A DNA stretch of 64,000 nucleotides from Brassica napus (GCF_020379485.1 NW_026016747.1:1-64000); one strand, 5' to 3'; shown: positions 52,429 through 64,000, numbered from the stretch's first letter. Notes: a model not told the origin generated them from the sequence alone. Numbers and translations: made by a program.

Positions 52429-53889
52429 TATGAGAATGATCCTGATTTTAAAGAAGCTTACAACTCTTGTGAGAAATTTGCTGTGGGACACTACTTTAGG
52501 CATGATGGTTTTCTTTTCTATGATAATCGATTGTGTGTGCCTAACTGTTCTTTGAGAGACTTGTTTGTTAGGGAATCTCATGGAGGAAGTCTCATGGGTC
52601 ACTTTGGTATTGCAAAGACTCTTAAAACTTTGCAGGATCATTCTTTTGGCCTCGGATGAAAAGAGATGTGGAGAAACTATGTGAGAGATGTGCAACTTGC
52701 AACAAGCCAAGTCTAAGGTTCAGTCTCACGGTTTGTATACTCCTCTCCCTATACCTTATCATCCTTGGAATGACATATCTATGGATTTCATTGTTGGATT
52801 GCCTAGAACTAGGACTGGAAAGGATTCTATCTTTGTGGTTGTGGATAGGTTCTCAAAGATGGCACATTTCATAGCTTGTCACAAAACTGATGATGCATTG
52901 CATATTGCTAACTTGTTCTTTAAAGAGATTGTGCGCATACATGGCATGCCTAAGACTATTGTTTCTGATAGAGATACTAAGTTTCTTAGTTATTTTTGGA
53001 AGACTCTTTGGTCTAAGCTAGGTACTAAACTCTTGTTTTCTACTACTTGTCATCCACAAACTGATGGACAAACTGAAGTAGTTAATAGGACTCTTGGAAC
53101 ACTCTTGCGTGCATTCATAAAGAAAAACTTGAAATCATGGGAAGACTATTTGCCTCATTGTGAATTTGCATACAATCATGCTGTGCATTCTACTTCTAAG
53201 TTTTCTCCTTTTGAGATGTTTATGGGTTCAATCCCAACTCTCCTTTGGATTTATCCTTTACCTGAGTGTGAAAGGGTCAGCTTGATGGCAAAAAGAAGGC
53301 AGAGATGGTGAAACAACTCCACGAGCAGGCTAGGCTCAACATTGAGGCAACAACCAAACAGTATGTTAAGCATGCTAACAAAGGAAGGCGTGAGATGGTC
53401 TTTGAAGTGGGTGATCAGGTTTGGATTCACCTAAGGAAAGAGAGGTTTCCCAATGAAAGGAAGTCCAAGCTGATGCCGCGGATTGATGGACCTTTTAAGG
53501 TCATAAGGAAGATCAGCAACAATGCCTACAAACTGGATTTGCAAGGTAAGTATGATGTGAGTAATAGCTTCAATGTTACTGACTTGATCCCTTTTATTGC
53601 AGATGAGCCAGATTTGAGGACAAATCCTTTTCAAGTGGGAGGGGATGATATGATCATGGACCAGCTAGTTGATAAAGATGAAGAAGGAGAGACTGAAGAT
53701 ACACTAGCTGAAGAGGAAGCTGTCCTAGCCATTCCCACAGGTCCTATCACTCGTGCAATGACAAGGAGACTCAAAGAAGCCGTTGGAAACATACTGAAGA
53801 TCTCTAAGAAGCAAGAAGACTGTCTTGGTAGAAGCTTGAGCCACCAAGACACACTCATCACCATTCATGTGATCTTACCATCAAGCTGA
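52429..53889 (+). pseudogene. Gypsy integrase with CRM-type C-terminus, several frameshifts
   Basis: Integrase in at least four pieces. Zinc region at 52540-52700 ([22 protein letters not shown]) with shifts near 52650 and 52695. Catalytic core in the frame 52688-53245: SMDF Asp at residue 33, VSDRD Asp at 94 and Glu at 130 of that piece, with D35E spacing. Shifts near 53245 and 53285. The last piece, 53305-53889, has the GPF/Y-like stretch [11 protein letters not shown] and LRTNPFQ, but no chromodomain, and runs on past the polypurine tract into the 3' LTR, stopping at 53889. That overlap is typical of the CRM clade. Confidence 0.85.
53633..53645 (+). other. Polypurine tract of the gypsy element, within coding sequence
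   Basis: AAGTGGGAGGGGA directly before the 3' LTR start TGATATG; the pol frame runs through it. Confidence 0.85.
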
Positions 53890-54486
53890 TCATCATCTAG
53901 GCAAGTGGCTTGGTATACTCTTTTTCCCTTGATTAGTTTTGTCCCACTGGGTTTTCTAATCAAGGTTTTTAATGAGGTATCAAGTTCACTTACACATTCC
54001 TAGTTGATGTATCTTGGATGCAACTCGGCCTAAGGCATCTTGGACCGACTTCATCATCTATCTTATATTATGTTTTAGTCTAAGTGTTGTGTTATTACTT
54101 TGAAACCGTGTGGAGCTTTTCCTTTAAGTTTTCTTATGTTTTCGAGACCTTGTGCATGTACAAGGATCTCTCTATTTAAGTGTATCACAAACCCTCATTC
54201 TAATCTAAGTTATCTTTTGTTTAAACCTTGTGTTTTCTTCTCCCTTGCTTTCACGAGTTAAGAGAGTGTCTGGTGTGTAGTATCCAGTCTGTTGGTGTGT
54301 AATATCCAACGCCCAAGGGCTTTAGAAAGGTGTGTCATATCCGATCTAAGCCTAGGAGTATCAAGGAGCCTTTCCGCAGCCTCTTGTGTCACCATTCGAT
54401 CCACAGCCTTGATAAACTTGAGTCTTTGATTCGTTTATGCAAGGATCTATCCAAACCATCCAGAGAAGGGTCCTAGGATCTCATTA
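53646..54486 (+). repeat. 3' LTR of the gypsy element
   Basis: 841 bp, TGATATGATCATGG...GGATCTCATTA. Near-identical to the split 5' LTR. The satellite resumes at 54487 with GAATAGGACAGC. Confidence 0.92.
53927..53965 (+). promoter_or_regulatory. Hairpin 1 in the gypsy 3' LTR, 38 nt after the pol stop
   Basis: Same 10-bp stem as at 48331-48369 (arms 53927-53936 and 53956-53965). Confidence 0.75.
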
Positions 54487-57400
54487 GAATAGGACAGCTT
54501 CTTCGTCGTTCCAATCAAACCAGGATGAATCACTTTGTAAGAAGCTTGATTTTGATACATAAATGGTGGAGAAACACCAGGAAGTTGAATAAATCTCATA
54601 GGAGTTGGGATGAAGAAGTTATCCCACTTTCTAATCAGGTGATTCCAGTTTCCCAGTTTGGGAATAGGACAGCTTCTTCGTCGTTCCAATCAAACCAGGA
54701 TGAATCACTTTGTAAGAAGCTTGATTTGGATACATAAAGTGTTGGAGAATCACCAGGAAGTTGAATAAATCTCATAGGAGTTGGGATGAAGAAGTTATCC
54801 CACTTTCTAATCAGGTGATTCCAGTTTCCCAGTTTGGGAATAGGACAGTTTCTTCGTCGTTCCAATCAAACCAGGATGAATCACTTTGTAAGAAGCTTGA
54901 TTTGGATACATAAAGTGGTGGAGAATCACCAGGAAGTTGAATAAATCTCATAGGAGTTGGGATGAAGAAGTTATCCCACTTTCAAATCAGGTGATTCCAG
55001 TTTCCCAGTTTGGGAATAGGACAGCTTCTTCGTCGTTCCAATCAAACCAGGATGAATCACTTTGTAAGAAGCTTGATTTGGATACATAAAGTGTGGAGAA
55101 TCACCAGGAAGTTGAATAAATCTCATAAGAGCTGGGATGAAGAAATTATCCCACTTTCAAATCAGGTGATTCCAGTTTCCCAGTTTGGGAATAGGACAGC
55201 TTCTTCGTCGTTCCAATCAAACCAGGATGAATCACTTTGTAGCTTGATTTGGATACATAAAGTGTGGAGAATCACCAGGAAGTTGAATAAATCTCATAGG
55301 AGTTGGGATGAAGAAGTTATCCCACTTTCAAATCAGGTGATTCCAGTTTCCCAGTTTGGGAATAGGACAGCTTCTTCGTCGTTCCAATCAAACCAGGATG
55401 AATCACTTTGTAAGAAGCTTGATTTGGATACATAAAGTGGTGGAGAATCACCAGGAAGTTGAATAAATCTCATAGGAGTTGGGATGAAGAAGTTATCCCA
55501 CTTTCTAATCAGGTGATTCCAGTTTCCCAGTTTGGGAATAGGACAGCTTCTTCGTCGTTCCAATCAAACCAGGATGAATCACTTTGTAAGAAGCTTGATT
55601 TGATACATAAAGTGGTGGAGAAACACCAGGAAGTTGAATAAATCTCATAGGAGTTGGGATGAAGAAGTTATCCCACTTTCAAATCAGGTGATTCCAGTTT
55701 CCCAGTTTGGGAATAGGACAGCTTCTTCGTCGTTCCAATCAAACCAGGATGAATCACTTTGTAAGAAGCTTGATTTGGATACATAAAGTGGTGGAGAATC
55801 ACCAGGAAGTTGAATAAATCTCATAGGAGTTGGGATGAAGAAGTTATCCCACTTTCAAATCAGGTGATTCCAGTTTCCCAGTTTGGGAATAGGACAGCTT
55901 CTTCGTCGTTCCAATCAAACCAGGATGAATCACTTTGTAAGAAGCTTGATTTGGATACATAAAGTGTTGGAGAATCACCAGGAAGTTGAATAAATCTCAT
56001 AGGAGTTGGGATGAAGAAGTTATCCCACTTTCAAATCAGGTGATTCCAGTTTCCCAGTTTGGGAATAGGACAGCTTCTTCGTCGTTCCAATCAAACCAGG
56101 ATGAATCACTTTGTAAGAAGCTTGATTTGGATACATAAAGTGTTGGAGAATCACCAGGAAGTTGAATAAATCTCATAGGAGTTGGGATGAAGAAGTTATC
56201 CCACTTTCAAATCAGGTGATTCCAGTTTCCCAGTTTGGGAATAGGACAGCTTCTTCGTCGTTCCAATCAAACCAGGATGAATCACTTTGTAAGAAGCTTG
56301 ATTTGGATACATAAAGTGGTGGAGAATCACCAGGAAGTTGAATAAATCTCATAGGAGTTGGGATGAAGAAGTTATCCCACTTTCAAATCAGGTGATTCCA
56401 GTTTCCCAGTTTGGGAATAGGACAGCTTCTTCGTCGTTCCAATCAAACCAGGATGAATCACTTTGTAAGAAGCTTGATTTGGATACATAAAGTGGTGGAG
56501 AAACACCAGGAAGTTGAATAAATCTCATAGGAGTTGGGATGAAGAAGTTATCCCACTTTCAATCAGGTGATTCCAGTTTCCCAGTTTGGGAATAGGACAG
56601 CTTCTTCGTCGTTCCAATCAAACCAGGATGAATCACTTTGTAAGAAGCTTGATTTGGATACATAAAGTGTTGGAGAATCACCAGGAAGTTGAATAAATCT
56701 CATAGGAGTTGGGATGAAGAAGTTATCCCACTTTCAAATCAGGTGATTCCAGTTTCCCAGTTTGGGAATAGGACAGCTTCTTCGTCGTTCCAATCAAACC
56801 AGGATGAATCACTTTGTAAGAAGCTTGATTTGGATACATAAAATGGTGGAGAATCACCAGGAAGTTGAATAAATCTCATAGGAGTTGGGATGAAGAAGTT
56901 ATCCCACTTTCTAATCAGGTGATTCCAGTTTCCCAGTTTGGGAATAGGACAGCTTCTTCGTCGTTCCAATCAAACCAGGATGAATCACTTTGTAAGAAGC
57001 TTGATTTGGATACATAAAGTGTTGGAGAATCACCAGGAAGTTGAATAAATCTCATAGGAGTTGGGATGAAGAAGTTATCCCACTTTCAAATCAGGTGATT
57101 CCAGTTTCCCAGTTTGGGAATAGGACAGCTTCTTCGTCGTTCCAATCAAACCAGGATGAATCACTTTGTAAGAAGCTTGATTTGGATACATAAAGTGTGG
57201 AGAATCACCAGGAAGTTGAATAAATCTCATAGGAGTTGGGATGAAGAAGTTATCCCACTTTCAAATCAGGTGATTCCAGTTTCCCAGTTTGGGAATAGGA
57301 CAGCTTCTTCGTCGTTCCAATGAAACCAGGATGAATCACTTTGTAAGAAGCTTGATTTGGATACATAAAGTGTGGAGAAACACCAGGAAGTTGAATAAAT

Positions 57401-60400
57401 CTCATAGGAGTTGGGATGAAGAAGTTATCCCACTTTCTAATCAGGTGATTCCAGTTTCCCAGTTTGGGAATAGGACAGCTTCTTCGTCGTTCCAATCAAA
57501 CCAGGATGAATCACTTTGTAAGAAGCTTGATTTGGATACATAAAGTGGTGGAGAATCACCAGGAAGTTGAATAAATCTCATAGGAGTTGGGATGAAGAAG
57601 TTATCCCACTTTCAAATCAGGTGATTCCAGTTTCCCAGTTTGGGAATAGGACAGCTTCTTCGTCGTTCCAATCAAACCAGGATGAATCACTTTGTAAGAA
57701 GCTTGATTTGGATACATAAAAGGTGGAGAAACACCAGGAAGTTGAATAAATCTCATAGGAGTTGGGATGAAGAAGTTATCCCACTTTCAAATCAGGTGAT
57801 TCCAGTTTCCCAGTTTGGGAATAGGACAGCTTCTTCGTCGTTCCAATCAAACCAGGATGAATCACTTTGTAAGAAGCTTGATTTGGATACATAAAGTGTT
57901 GGAGAAACACCAGGAAGTTGAATAAATCTCATAGGAGTTGGGATGAAGAAGTTATCCCACTTTCAAATCAGGTGATTCCAGTTTCCCAGTTTGGGAATAG
58001 GACAGCTTCTTCGTCGTTCCAATCAAACCAGGATGAATCACTTTGTAAGAAGCTTGATTTGGATACATAAAGTGGTGGAGAAACACCAGGAAGTTGAATA
58101 AATCTCATAGGAGTTGGGATGAAGAAGTTATCCCACTTTCTAATCAGGTGATTCCAGTTTCCCAGTTTGGGAATAGGACAGCTTCTTCGTCGTTCCAATC
58201 AAACCAGGATGAATCACTTTGTAAGAAGCTTGATTTGGATACATAAAGTGTTGGAGAAACACCAGGAAGTTGAATAAATCTCATAGGAGTTGGGATGAAG
58301 AAGTTATCCCACTTTCAAATCAGGTGATTCCAGTTTCCCAGTTTGGGAATAGGACAGCTTCTTCGTCGTTCCAATCAAACCAGGATGAATCACTTTGTAA
58401 GAAGCTTGATTTGGATACATAAAGTGTTGGAGAATCACCAGGAAGTTGAATAAATCTCATAGGAGTTGGGATGAAGAAGTTATCCCACTTTCAAATCAGG
58501 TGATTCCAGTTTCCCAGTTTGGGAATAGGACAGCTTCTTCGTCGTTCCAATCAAACCAGGATGAATCACTTTGTAAGAAGCTTGATTTGGATACATAAAG
58601 TGTGGAGAATCACCAGGAAGTTGAATAAATCTCATAGGAGTTGGGATGAAGAAGTTATCCCACTTTCAAATCAGGTGATTCCAGTTTCCCAGTTTGGGAA
58701 TAGGACAGCTTCTTCGTCGTTCCAATCAAACCAGGATGAATCACTTTGTAAGAAGCTTGATTTGGATACATAAAGTGGTGGAGAATCACCAGGAAGTTGA
58801 ATAAATCTCATAGGAGTTGGGATGAAGAAGTTATCCCACTTTCAAATCAGGTGATTCCAGTTTCCCAGTTTGGGAATAGGACAGCTTCTTCGTCGTTCCA
58901 ATCAAACCAGGATGAATCACTTTGTAAGAAGCTTGATTTGGATACATAAAGTGTTGGAGAATCACCAGGAAGTTGAATAAATCTCATAGGAGTTGGGATG
59001 AAGAAGTTATCCCACTTTCAAATCAGGTGATTCCAGTTTCCCAGTTTGGGAATAGGACAGCTTCTTCGTCGTTCCAATCAAACCAGGATGAATCACTTTG
59101 TAAGAAGCTTGATTTGGATACATAAAGTGGTGGAGAATCACCAGGAAGTTGAATAAATCTCATAGGAGTTGGGATGAAGAAGTTATCCCACTTTCAAATC
59201 AGGTGATTCCAGTTTCCCAGTTTGGGAATAGGACAGCTTCTTCGTCGTTCCAATCAAACCAGGATGAATCACTTTGTAAGAAGCTTGATTTGGATACATA
59301 AAGTGGTGGAGAATCACCAGGAAGTTGAATAAATCTCATAGGAGTTGGGATGAAGAAGTTATCCCACTTTAATCAGGTGATTCCAGTTTCCCAGTTTGGG
59401 AATAGGACAGCTTCTTCGTCGTTCCAATCAAACCAGGATGAATCACTTTGTAAGAAGCTTGATTTGGATACATAAAGTGTTGGAGAATCACCAGGAAGTT
59501 GAATAAATCTCATAGGAGTTGGGATGAAGAAGTTATCCCACTTTCTAATCAGGTGATTCCAGTTTCCCAGTTTGGGAATAGGACAGCTTCTTCGTCGTTC
59601 CAATCAAACCAGGATGAATCACTTTGTAAGAAGCTTGATTTGGATACATAAAGTGGTGGAGAATCACCAGGAAGTTGAATAAATCTCATAGGAGTTGGGA
59701 TGAAGAAGTTATCCCACTTTCTAATCAGGTGATTCCAGTTTCCCAGTTTGGGAATAGGACAGCTTCTTCGTCGTTCCAATCAAACCAGGATGAATCACTT
59801 TGTAAGAAGCTTGATTTGGATACATAAAGTGTTGGAGAATCACCAGGAAGTTGAATAAATCTCATAGGAGTTGGGATGAAGAAGTTATCCCACTTTCAAA
59901 TCAGGTGATTCCAGTTTCCCAGTTTGGGAATAGGACAGCTTCTTCGTCGTTCCAATCAAACCAGGATGAATCACTTTGTAAGAAGCTTGATTTGGATACA
60001 TAAAGTGGTGGAGAAACACCAGGAAGTTGAATAAATCTCATAGGAGTTGGGATGAAGAAGTTATCCCACTTTCTAATCAGGTGATTCCAGTTTCCCAGTT
60101 TGGGAATAGGACAGCTTCTTCGTCGTTCCAATCAAACCAGGATGAATCACTTTGTAAGAAGCTTGATTTGGATACATAAAGTGTTGGAGAATCACCAGGA
60201 AGTTGAATAAATCTCATAGGAGTTGGGATGAAGAAGTTATCCCACTTTCAAATCAGGTGATTCCAGTTTCCCAGTTTGGGAATAGGACAGCTTCTTCGTC
60301 GTTCCAATCAAACCAGGATGAATCACTTTGTAAGAAGCTTGATTTGGATACATAAAGTGTTGGAGAATCACCAGGAAGTTGAATAAATCTCATAGGAGTT

Positions 60401-63400
60401 GGGATGAAGAAGTTATCCCACTTTCAAATCAGGTGATTCCAGTTTCCCAGTTTGGGAATAGGACAGCTTCTTCGTCGTTCCAATCAAACCAGGATGAATC
60501 ACTTTGTAAGAAGCTTGATTTGGATACATAAAGTGTGGGAGAAACACCAGGAAGTTGAATAAATCTCATAGGAGTTGGGATGAAGAAGTTATCCCACTTT
60601 CTAATCAGGTGATTCCAGTTTCCCAGTTTGGGAATAGGACAGCTTCTTCGTCGTTCCAATCAAACCAGGATGAATCACTTTGTAAGAAGCTTGATTTGGA
60701 TACATAAAGTGGTGGAGAATCACCAGGAAGTTGAATAAATCTCATAGGAGTTGGGATGAAGAAGTTATCCCACTTTCTAATCAGGTGATTCCAGTTTCCC
60801 AGTTTGGGAATAGGACAGCTTCTTCGTCGTTCCAATCAAACCAGGATGAATCACTTTGTAAGAAGCTTGATTTGGATACATAAAGTGTTGGAGAATCACC
60901 AGGAAGTTGAATAAATCTCATAGGAGTTGGGATGAAGAAGTTATCCCACTTTCAAATCAGGTGATTCCAGTTTCCCAGTTTGGGAATAGGACAGCTTCTT
61001 CGTCGTTCCAATCAAACCAGGATGAATCACTTTGTAAGAAGCTTGATTTGGATACATAAAGTGTTGGAGAATCACCAGGAAGTTGAATAAATCTCATAGG
61101 AGTTGGGATGAAGAAGTTATCCCACTTTCAAATCAGGTGATTCCAGTTTCCCAGTTTGGGAATAGGACAGCTTCTTCGTCGTTCCAATCAAACCAGGATG
61201 AATCACTTTGTAAGAAGCTTGATTTGGATACATAAAGTGTTGGAGAAACACCAGGAAGTTGAATAAATCTCATAGGAGTTGGGATGAAGAAGTTATCCCA
61301 CTTTCTAATCAGGTGATTCCAGTTTCCCAGTTTGGGAATAGGACAGCTTCTTCGTCGTTCCAATCAAACCAGGATGAATCACTTTGTAAGAAGCTTGATT
61401 TGGATACATAAAGTGTGGAGAATCACCAGGAAGTTGAATAAATCTCATAGGAGTTGGGATGAAGAAGTTATCCCACTTTCAAATCAGGTGATTCCAGTTT
61501 CCCAGTTTGGGAATAGGACAGCTTCTTCGTCGTTCCAATCAAACCAGGATGAATCACTTTGTAAGAAGCTTGATTTGGATACATAAAGTGGTGGAGAATC
61601 ACCAGGAAGTTGAATAAATCTCATAGGAGTTGGGATGAAGAAGTTATCCCACTTTCAAATCAGGTGATTCCAGTTTCCCAGTTTGGGAATAGGACAGCTT
61701 CTTCGTCGTTCCAATCAAACCAGGATGAATCACTTTGTAAGAAGCTTGATTTGGATACATAAAGTGTTGGAGAAACACCAGGAAGTTGAATAAATCTCAT
61801 AGGAGTTGGGATGAAGAAGTTATCCCACTTTCTAATCAGGTGATTCCAGTTTCCCAGTTTGGGAATAGGACAGCTTCTTCGTCGTTCCAATCAAACCAGG
61901 ATGAATCACTTTGTAAGAAGCTTGATTTGGATACATAAAGTGGTGGGAAACACCAGGAAGTTGAATAAATCTCATAGGAGTTGGGATGAAGAAGTTATCC
62001 CACTTTCTAATCAGGTGATTCCAGTTTCCCAGTTTGGGAATAGGACAGCTTCTTCGTCGTTCCAATCAAACCAGGATGAATCACTTTGTAAGAAGCTTGA
62101 TTTGGATACATAAAGTGTTGGAGAATCACCAGGAAGTTGAATAAATCTCATAGGAGTTGGGATGAAGAAGTTATCCCACTTTCAAATCAGGTGATTCCAG
62201 TTTCCCAGTTTGGGAATAGGACAGCTTCTTCGTCGTTCCAATCAAACCAGGATGAATCACTTTGTAAGAAGCTTGATTTGGATACATAAAGTGTTGGAGA
62301 ATCACCAGGAAGTTGAATAAATCTCATAGGAGTTGGGATGAAGAAGTTATCCCACTTTCAAATCAGGTGATTCCAGTTTCCCAGTTTGGGAATAGGACAG
62401 CTTCTTCGTCGTTCCAATCAAACCAGGATGAATCACTTTGTAAGAAGCTTGATTTGGATACATAAAGTGTTGGAGAATCACCAGGAAGTTGAATAAATCT
62501 CATAGGAGTTGGGATGAAGAAGTTATCCCACTTTCAAATCAGGTGATTCCAGTTTCCCAGTTTGGGAATAGGACAGCTTCTTCGTCGTTCCAATCAAACC
62601 AGGATGAATCACTTTGTAAGAAGCTTGATTTGGATACATAAAGTGGTGGAGAATCACCAGGAAGTTGAATAAATCTCATAGGAGTTGGGATGAAGAAGTT
62701 ATCCCACTTTCTAATCAGGTGATTCCAGTTTCCCAGTTTGGGAATAGGACAGCTTCTTCGTCGTTCCAATCAAACCAGGATGAATCACTTTGTAAGAAGC
62801 TTGATTTGGATACATAAAGTGGTGGAGAATCACCAGGAAGTTGAATAAATCTCATAGGAGTTGGGATGAAGAAGTTATCCCACTTTCTAATCAGGTGATT
62901 CCAGTTTCCCAGTTTGGGAATAGGACAGCTTCTTCGTCGTTCCAATCAAACCAGGATGAATCACTTTGTAAGAAGCTTGATTTGGATACATAAAGTGTTG
63001 GAGAATCACCAGGAAGTTGAATAAATCTCATAGGAGTTGGGATGAAGAAGTTATCCCACTTTCTAATCAGGTGATTCCAGTTTCCCAGTTTGGGAATAGG
63101 ACAGCTTCTTCGTCGTTCCAATCAAACCAGGATGAATCACTTTGTAAGAAGCTTGATTTGGATACATAAAGTGGTGGAGAATCACCAGGAAGTTGAATAA
63201 ATCTCATAGGAGTTGGGATGAAGAAGTTATCCCACTTTCTAATCAGGTGATTCCAGTTTCCCAGTTTGGGAATAGGACAGCTTCTTCGTCGTTCCAATCA
63301 AACCAGGATGAATCACTTTGTAAGAAGCTTGATTTGGATACATAAAGTGTTGGAGAATCACCAGGAAGTTGAATAAATCTCATAGGAGTTGGGATGAAGA

Positions 63401-64000
63401 AGTTATCCCACTTTCAAATCAGGTGATTCCAGTTTCCCAGTTTGGGAATAGGACAGCTTCTTCGTCGTTCCAATCAAACCAGGATGAATCACTTTGTAAG
63501 AAGCTTGATTTGGATACATAAAGTGGTGGAGAAACCAGGAAGTTGAATAAATCTCATAGGAGTTGGGATGAAGAAGTTATCCCACTTTCTAATCAGGTGA
63601 TTCCAGTTTCCCAGTTTGGGAATAGGACAGCTTCTTCGTCGTTCCAATCAAACCAGGATGAATCACTTTGTAAGAAGCTTGATTTGGATACATAAAGTGT
63701 TGGAGAATCACCAGGAAGTTGAATAAATCTCATAGGAGTTGGGATGAAGAAGTTATCCCACTTTCAAATCAGGTGATTCCAGTTTCCCAGTTTGGGAATA
63801 GGACAGCTTCTTCGTCGTTCCAATCAAACCAGGATGAATCACTTTGTAAGAAGCTTGATTTGGATACATAAAGTGTTGGAGAATCACCAGGAAGTTGAAT
63901 AAATCTCATAGGAGTTGGGATGAAGAAGTTATCCCACTTTCAAATCAGGTGATTCCAGTTTCCCAGTTTGGGAATAGGACAGCTTCTTCGTCGTTCCAAT
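54487..64000 (+). repeat. Centromeric satellite array, block 3
   Basis: About 54 monomers of the 176-bp satellite in the same orientation as blocks 1 and 2; the array runs off the window. Phase continues exactly from 18740 across the gypsy element. Rare variants: loss of AGAA at about 55241 and one-base loss at about 55602, both also in block 2. The first monomer has GATTTTGATAC with AAATGGTGG, as does the copy at about 18440 left of the gypsy element. Confidence 0.95.

Larger units (their letters stand above)
18741..54486 (+). mobile_element. CRM-type Ty3/gypsy retrotransposon (CRB-like), host of the nested insertions
   Basis: Plus-strand centromeric gypsy element of about 6437 bp once its inserts are removed. 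Its 5' LTR is split: 18741-19010 continues at 48320-48891. PBS, a broken gag-pol, a polypurine tract and the 3' LTR 53646-54486 follow. CRM assignment rests on integrase after RT, no chromodomain, the motif LRTNPFQ at the C-terminus, and a reading frame that runs about 240 nt into the 3' LTR. The target duplication is GAAT (18737-18740 and 54487-54490); a fifth base would be G against A. The two LTRs (842 and 841 bp) show about three differences, so insertion is recent, yet the interior is badly damaged. Confidence 0.85.

Noticed and set aside
1..64000. Many 60-107-codon frames in satellite, both strands (for example 76-codon frames starting MERRRSCPIPKLGNW)
   Set aside because: They repeat with the 176-bp monomer, change with each indel and have no domain; chance openings in a tandem repeat.
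1..64000. Antiphage, toxin-antitoxin or other accessory defence system
   Set aside because: All coding sequence is explained by LTR retrotransposons in a plant centromere; no bacterial or phage genes are seen.

Overview
The window is plant centromeric heterochromatin, most likely from the tribe Brassiceae (Brassica, Raphanus or a close relative). Two things point there. About 128 copies of a 176-bp satellite, all in one orientation and each with one HindIII site (AAGCTT), look from memory like the Brassica centromere repeat CentBr. A Ty3/gypsy element of the CRM type (no chromodomain, integrase reading frame running into the 3' LTR) resembles CRB, the centromeric retrotransposon of Brassica. 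I could not run a database search, so both names rest on recognition. I found no host gene, tRNA, rRNA or prokaryotic feature.

Layout. Satellite fills 1-6134, 11879-18740 and 54487-64000. Copia element A (minus strand) lies at 6135-11878. The rest, 18741-54486, is one gypsy element (CRB-like, plus strand, about 6.4 kb of its own sequence) whose 5' LTR was hit by Copia B (minus, 19011-48314). B was then hit by Copia C (minus, 21223-27284) and by Copia D (plus, 28044-45289), a near-identical sister of B. D's 3' LTR was hit by a non-autonomous element F (plus, 33547-44801), and F by Copia G (plus, 36479-42191). Thus the order is satellite > CRB > B > D > F > G, with C as a side branch. Every Copia-type insertion has a perfect 5-bp target duplication; CRB has a 4-bp one. 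After removing inserts, B and D are each exactly 5986 bp.

Coding content is all retroelement. A, C, D and G each have one uninterrupted gag-pol frame of 1457-1523 residues with zinc knuckle, protease, integrase, YVDD reverse transcriptase and RNase H motifs, so they look recently active. B would be intact without its inserts. F keeps only a short gag remnant and probably relied on proteins of related elements. The gypsy gag-pol is broken by a deletion, a truncated Copia LTR and several single-base deletions, although its LTRs are almost identical.

Points beyond the standard parts list: (i) two hairpins lie between the pol stop and the polypurine tract in all six Copia-type elements, the first about 33 nt after the stop, with stem changes that keep pairing; the first hairpin also occurs in the gypsy LTR. 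(ii) SBP/SPL-box-like GTAC motifs recur in the U3 of every Copia LTR family. (iii) A and CRB entered the satellite monomer one base apart. (iv) Two zones (1 to about 2900 and about 49785-53300) carry a deletion-biased single-base indel pattern that looks like uncorrected long-read consensus.
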